NCBI GenBank assembly: GCA_001775355.1
Contig: MEWM01000160.1
Location: forward strand, 5,996 to 13,696
Source: a candidate division Zixibacteria bacterium RBG_16_43_9
Lineage (GTDB): Bacteria; Zixibacteria; MSB-5A5; RBG-16-43-9
Direction: 5' to 3'
Length of the DNA: 7,701 bases
The position numbers and the translations under genes are program-made. This document shows, in pieces, positions 6,023 through 7,701 of this stretch; positions within the stretch are counted from its first letter, which is position 1, and each line of letters begins with the position of its first letter. Below the pieces are notes generated by a model. It was not told the origin of the DNA and ran no database searches. It saw only the letters and a list, made by a program, of their open reading frames with translations.

Positions 6023-7210
6023 ATGAAAAAAATCAACAAATCATCAACCATCTTGATTTTATACCTTTTCTTATTCTTTTTTTCCAGCGCAAACTTGCAC
6101 GCTCAGGGAAAAAAGAAGACTTCTCCTGATACCACCGGTCAGAAGATCACCGAGATAAAAATAGGGGATCAGGGGATAACTATCATGACCCAAGAAGGAA
6201 AGGAGATCAAGGAAAAACCTGGAGAAGTGGTCGTAGGCAAAGAGGGAATTAAGATAACTACCACGGAGCCTAAAGAGACTACCACTACTGAAATCAAGAT
6301 CAAACTTGGCGGAAAAACTGCCACTGCGGTGGAACTGAATGAGGGGGATATCGTTAAGTTCGGGAAGGATATAACTGTGGAGGAGGGTGAGAAAATACCA
6401 GGAGATGTTGTATGTATCGGCGGCGACGTATACGTAAAGGGCACGGTTGAAGGCAGCGTGGTCTCTATTGGTGGGGATGTTTTCCTTTCCTCTACCGGTG
6501 TAATCGAGAAGGATGCTACGAGTATTGGAGGAGATGTAAAAAAAGAACCCGGCGCGATTATCAAAGGCCAGACCCAAGGTTTAAGCTTTCTCCCTGGCGA
6601 TTTTTTTGGATTTCACCCCATCACTTTCTGGAACCGGGGGATCGGATTTCTATTCACCCTCTTGATGATCCTCTTCCTCTTTTTCCTGAGTATCGTCGCT
6701 CTGGCTTTAGTACCCAAAAATGTTCAGAAGATTAAAGATGAGATCTCTCGCAATGCCTGGAAATCCGCCCTAATCGGATTCTTAGGTGAGATTTTGATTC
6801 TGCCAGTATTCATACTTTTGCTCATCACCATAATCGGCATACCGGTGGCGTTCTTAATTCTTCCTCTTTTTATCCTCATAGCTATGATCCTGGGATATAC
6901 TAGCGTCTCTCTTATTGTCGGAGAGAAGCTTAAACAGAACACCAATTTAAAACCCCAGACCCAGATGCTGACTTTAGCTTTAGGCATTCTGGCAGTCGAA
7001 TTTATGTCATTATTTGCCAATTTCTTAAGGATTTTCTGCGGTTTATTCTCCCCGTTATGTGTGATTTTTGCCATCCTCGGTTTTATGATTACCTATGTGG
7101 TCTTCACCATCGGCTTTGGTGGAGCCATTTTGACCCTTTTAGGCACCAGACCCAAGGATAAAATAGCCCCGACCACTCCCACCCCTGAACCTGTATCCCC
7201 GCAGGTTTAA
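6023..7210 (+). CDS. Exported bactofilin-like repeat region fused to multi-spanning membrane domain
   Basis: The 395-residue product has a signal peptide (about 1-27, ending N-L-H-A), a charged Thr/Lys-rich segment (30-125), then a short solenoid-like stretch with three I-G-G-D-V motifs at 132-136, 149-153 and 168-172, resembling the rungs of bactofilin/polymer-forming proteins. About four or five hydrophobic segments follow (roughly 207-229, 251-272, 274-297, 315-333 and 341-373), and then a Pro/Thr-rich tail. The order signal peptide, repeats, membrane helices implies that the repeats face outside the cytoplasmic membrane, unlike cytoplasmic bactofilins. No catalytic motif or zinc finger is visible and I assign no biochemical activity. 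The gene starts 4 bases after the DUF4097 gene and has a strong GAGGAG ribosome binding site (6007-6012) inside that gene, so the two are clearly co-expressed with the sigma factor. Assignment to an existing family is by pattern only. Confidence 0.82.
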   Translation: MKKINKSSTILILYLFLFFFSSANLHAQGKKKTSPDTTGQKITEIKIGDQGITIMTQEGKEIKEKPGEVVVGKEGIKITTTEPKETTTTEIKIKLGGKTATAVELNEGDIVKFGKDITVEEGEKIPGDVVCIGGDVYVKGTVEGSVVSIGGDVFLSSTGVIEKDATSIGGDVKKEPGAIIKGQTQGLSFLPGDFFGFHPITFWNRGIGFLFTLLMILFLFFLSIVALALVPKNVQKIKDEISRNAWKSALIGFLGEILILPVFILLLITIIGIPVAFLILPLFILIAMILGYTSVSLIVGEKLKQNTNLKPQTQMLTLALGILAVEFMSLFANFLRIFCGLFSPLCVIFAILGFMITYVVFTIGFGGAILTLLGTRPKDKIAPTTPTPEPVSPQV

Positions 7211-7449
7211 ACAGACTCAATTATAAATTTTTGGTAGTTTCCTAATATGAAAATATAAGTTGTGCATTGTGCAAAGTTTTGTATAAATAACGGGAAAATA
7301 TTTCTTGACATCCTGTTTGGTTTGTAATAAGATATTTTTGCAAAGATAAAAGAAACTTTGGCACTGAGGATTTACAAGATGTACAGGAGAACTATAAAAA
7401 AATAATGCAGGAAATATTCTAAACATCTTCATTAAAGAGGTATACAACT
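7211..7449. other. Intergenic region and untranslated leader upstream of the last gene
   Basis: No convincing intrinsic terminator follows the membrane protein gene. The stretch holds a tandem heptamer (TTGTGCA twice, 7260-7273), a strong promoter (7305-7333), and a leader of about 110 bases. The leader contains AAGATGT (7376-7382) mirrored by ACATCTT (7423-7429) just before the ribosome binding site, and two tiny overlapping frames (7379-7405 and 7405-7422) that I do not call as genes. Confidence 0.6.
7305..7333 (+). promoter_or_regulatory. Sigma70-type promoter for the last gene
   Basis: A perfect TTGACA (7305-7310) is followed after exactly 17 bases by TAAGAT (7328-7333), which matches the -10 consensus at four of six positions. 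Transcription would begin near 7340, giving a leader of about 110 bases before the ATG at 7450. This separates the last gene from the second ECF operon in transcription. Confidence 0.72.
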
Positions 7450-7701
7450 ATGGCTACCGACACAACCGATCTTATATCACGCCATGTCTTTGAGATGAGG
7501 TTTAAGCCCAACTCAAAGATTCTCGATTTTCGCGGAGAATGGACAAACTTTCTATCGAGCGAAATGAATTTGCCCGAATGGAGAATTGATATTAATAGGA
7601 TAGACTTATATGATGCCAAAGATTTGGCATTTTTAAGCTACAAAAACTGTGGTTTTGCATGTCAGCTTCCCCCTACCAAACATTATTTTGAAGACCGGGC
7701 A
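7450..7701 (+). CDS. Unidentified protein, N-terminal 84 residues (3' end outside window)
   Basis: An open frame of 84 codons runs from the ATG at 7450 to the edge without a stop, preceded by AGAGG (7436-7440) nine bases upstream and by a good promoter. There is no signal peptide or membrane segment; the visible part is polar with many aromatic residues (R-H-V-F-E-M-R-F at 11-18, E-W-T-N-F-L at 30-35, L-P-E-W-R-I-D-I-N at 41-49, H-Y-F-E-D-R at 78-83), suggesting a cytoplasmic globular protein. The opening strand, V-F-E-M-R-F, is loosely reminiscent of the TIGR04255 family, but this is a weak impression and I do not assign a family. Two cysteines (69 and 73) lie close together. The gene is likely independent of the upstream operon. 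Confidence 0.75.
   Translation, partial: MATDTTDLISRHVFEMRFKPNSKILDFRGEWTNFLSSEMNLPEWRIDINRIDLYDAKDLAFLSYKNCGFACQLPPTKHYFEDRA

Noticed and set aside
6071..6577. Long open frames on the minus strand opposite the bactofilin-like gene
   Set aside because: They are antisense shadows of a clearly real gene that has a signal peptide, ribosome binding site and operon context; their translations show no recognisable domain.
7379..7422. Two tiny overlapping frames (8 and 5 residues) in the leader of the last gene, possible leader peptides
   Set aside because: They are too short, lack a codon bias that would suggest attenuation, and sit in A-rich sequence where such frames are frequent.

Overview
The window is a bacterial chromosome segment of moderate to low G+C, with short gaps between genes, sigma70-type promoters, ECF sigma factors and exported envelope proteins with ordinary signal peptides. 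A lipoprotein signal and an M23 envelope hydrolase suggest a diderm (Gram-negative-like) bacterium. Nothing here fixes the phylum. An uncultured lineage is possible, but that is inference.

Left block, all on the minus strand, in transcription order: an M23 (LytM-type) membrane-anchored peptidase (3810-2926), a DUF523/TudS-like iron-sulfur protein (2860-2450), an ECF sigma factor (2379-1720), a zinc-finger transmembrane anti-sigma factor overlapping it by 20 bases (1739-1260), a PDZ lipoprotein of the HtrA family that has lost all three catalytic residues (1229-198), and the first 60 codons of a cysteine synthase/cystathionine beta-synthase family enzyme that runs off the left edge (180-1). 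The sigma/anti-sigma/HtrA order recalls sigE-rseA-htrA of mycobacteria and algU-mucA-...-mucD of pseudomonads, but here the 'protease' appears dead (His to Asn, Asp to Asn, Ser to Ala).

Middle: a divergent intergenic region of about 530 bases (3811-4343) with a good sigma70-type promoter for the M23 gene and several small inverted repeats, but no gene.

Right block, plus strand: a second ECF sigma factor (4344-4931) followed within 7 and 4 bases by an exported DUF4097-type beta-solenoid protein (4939-6018) and a multi-spanning membrane protein with a bactofilin-like repeat segment outside the membrane (6023-7210). No recognisable anti-sigma gene accompanies this second sigma factor. After a 239-base gap with a clear promoter, an unidentified gene begins at 7450 and runs off the right edge.

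Taken together the window looks like a cell-envelope stress-response neighbourhood: two extracytoplasmic-function regulators, each linked to non-enzymatic exported proteins, on either side of a peptidoglycan hydrolase. The most unusual item is the sigma/anti-sigma/pseudo-HtrA cassette; the second is the anti-sigma-less ECF operon encoding two different solenoid-like exported proteins.
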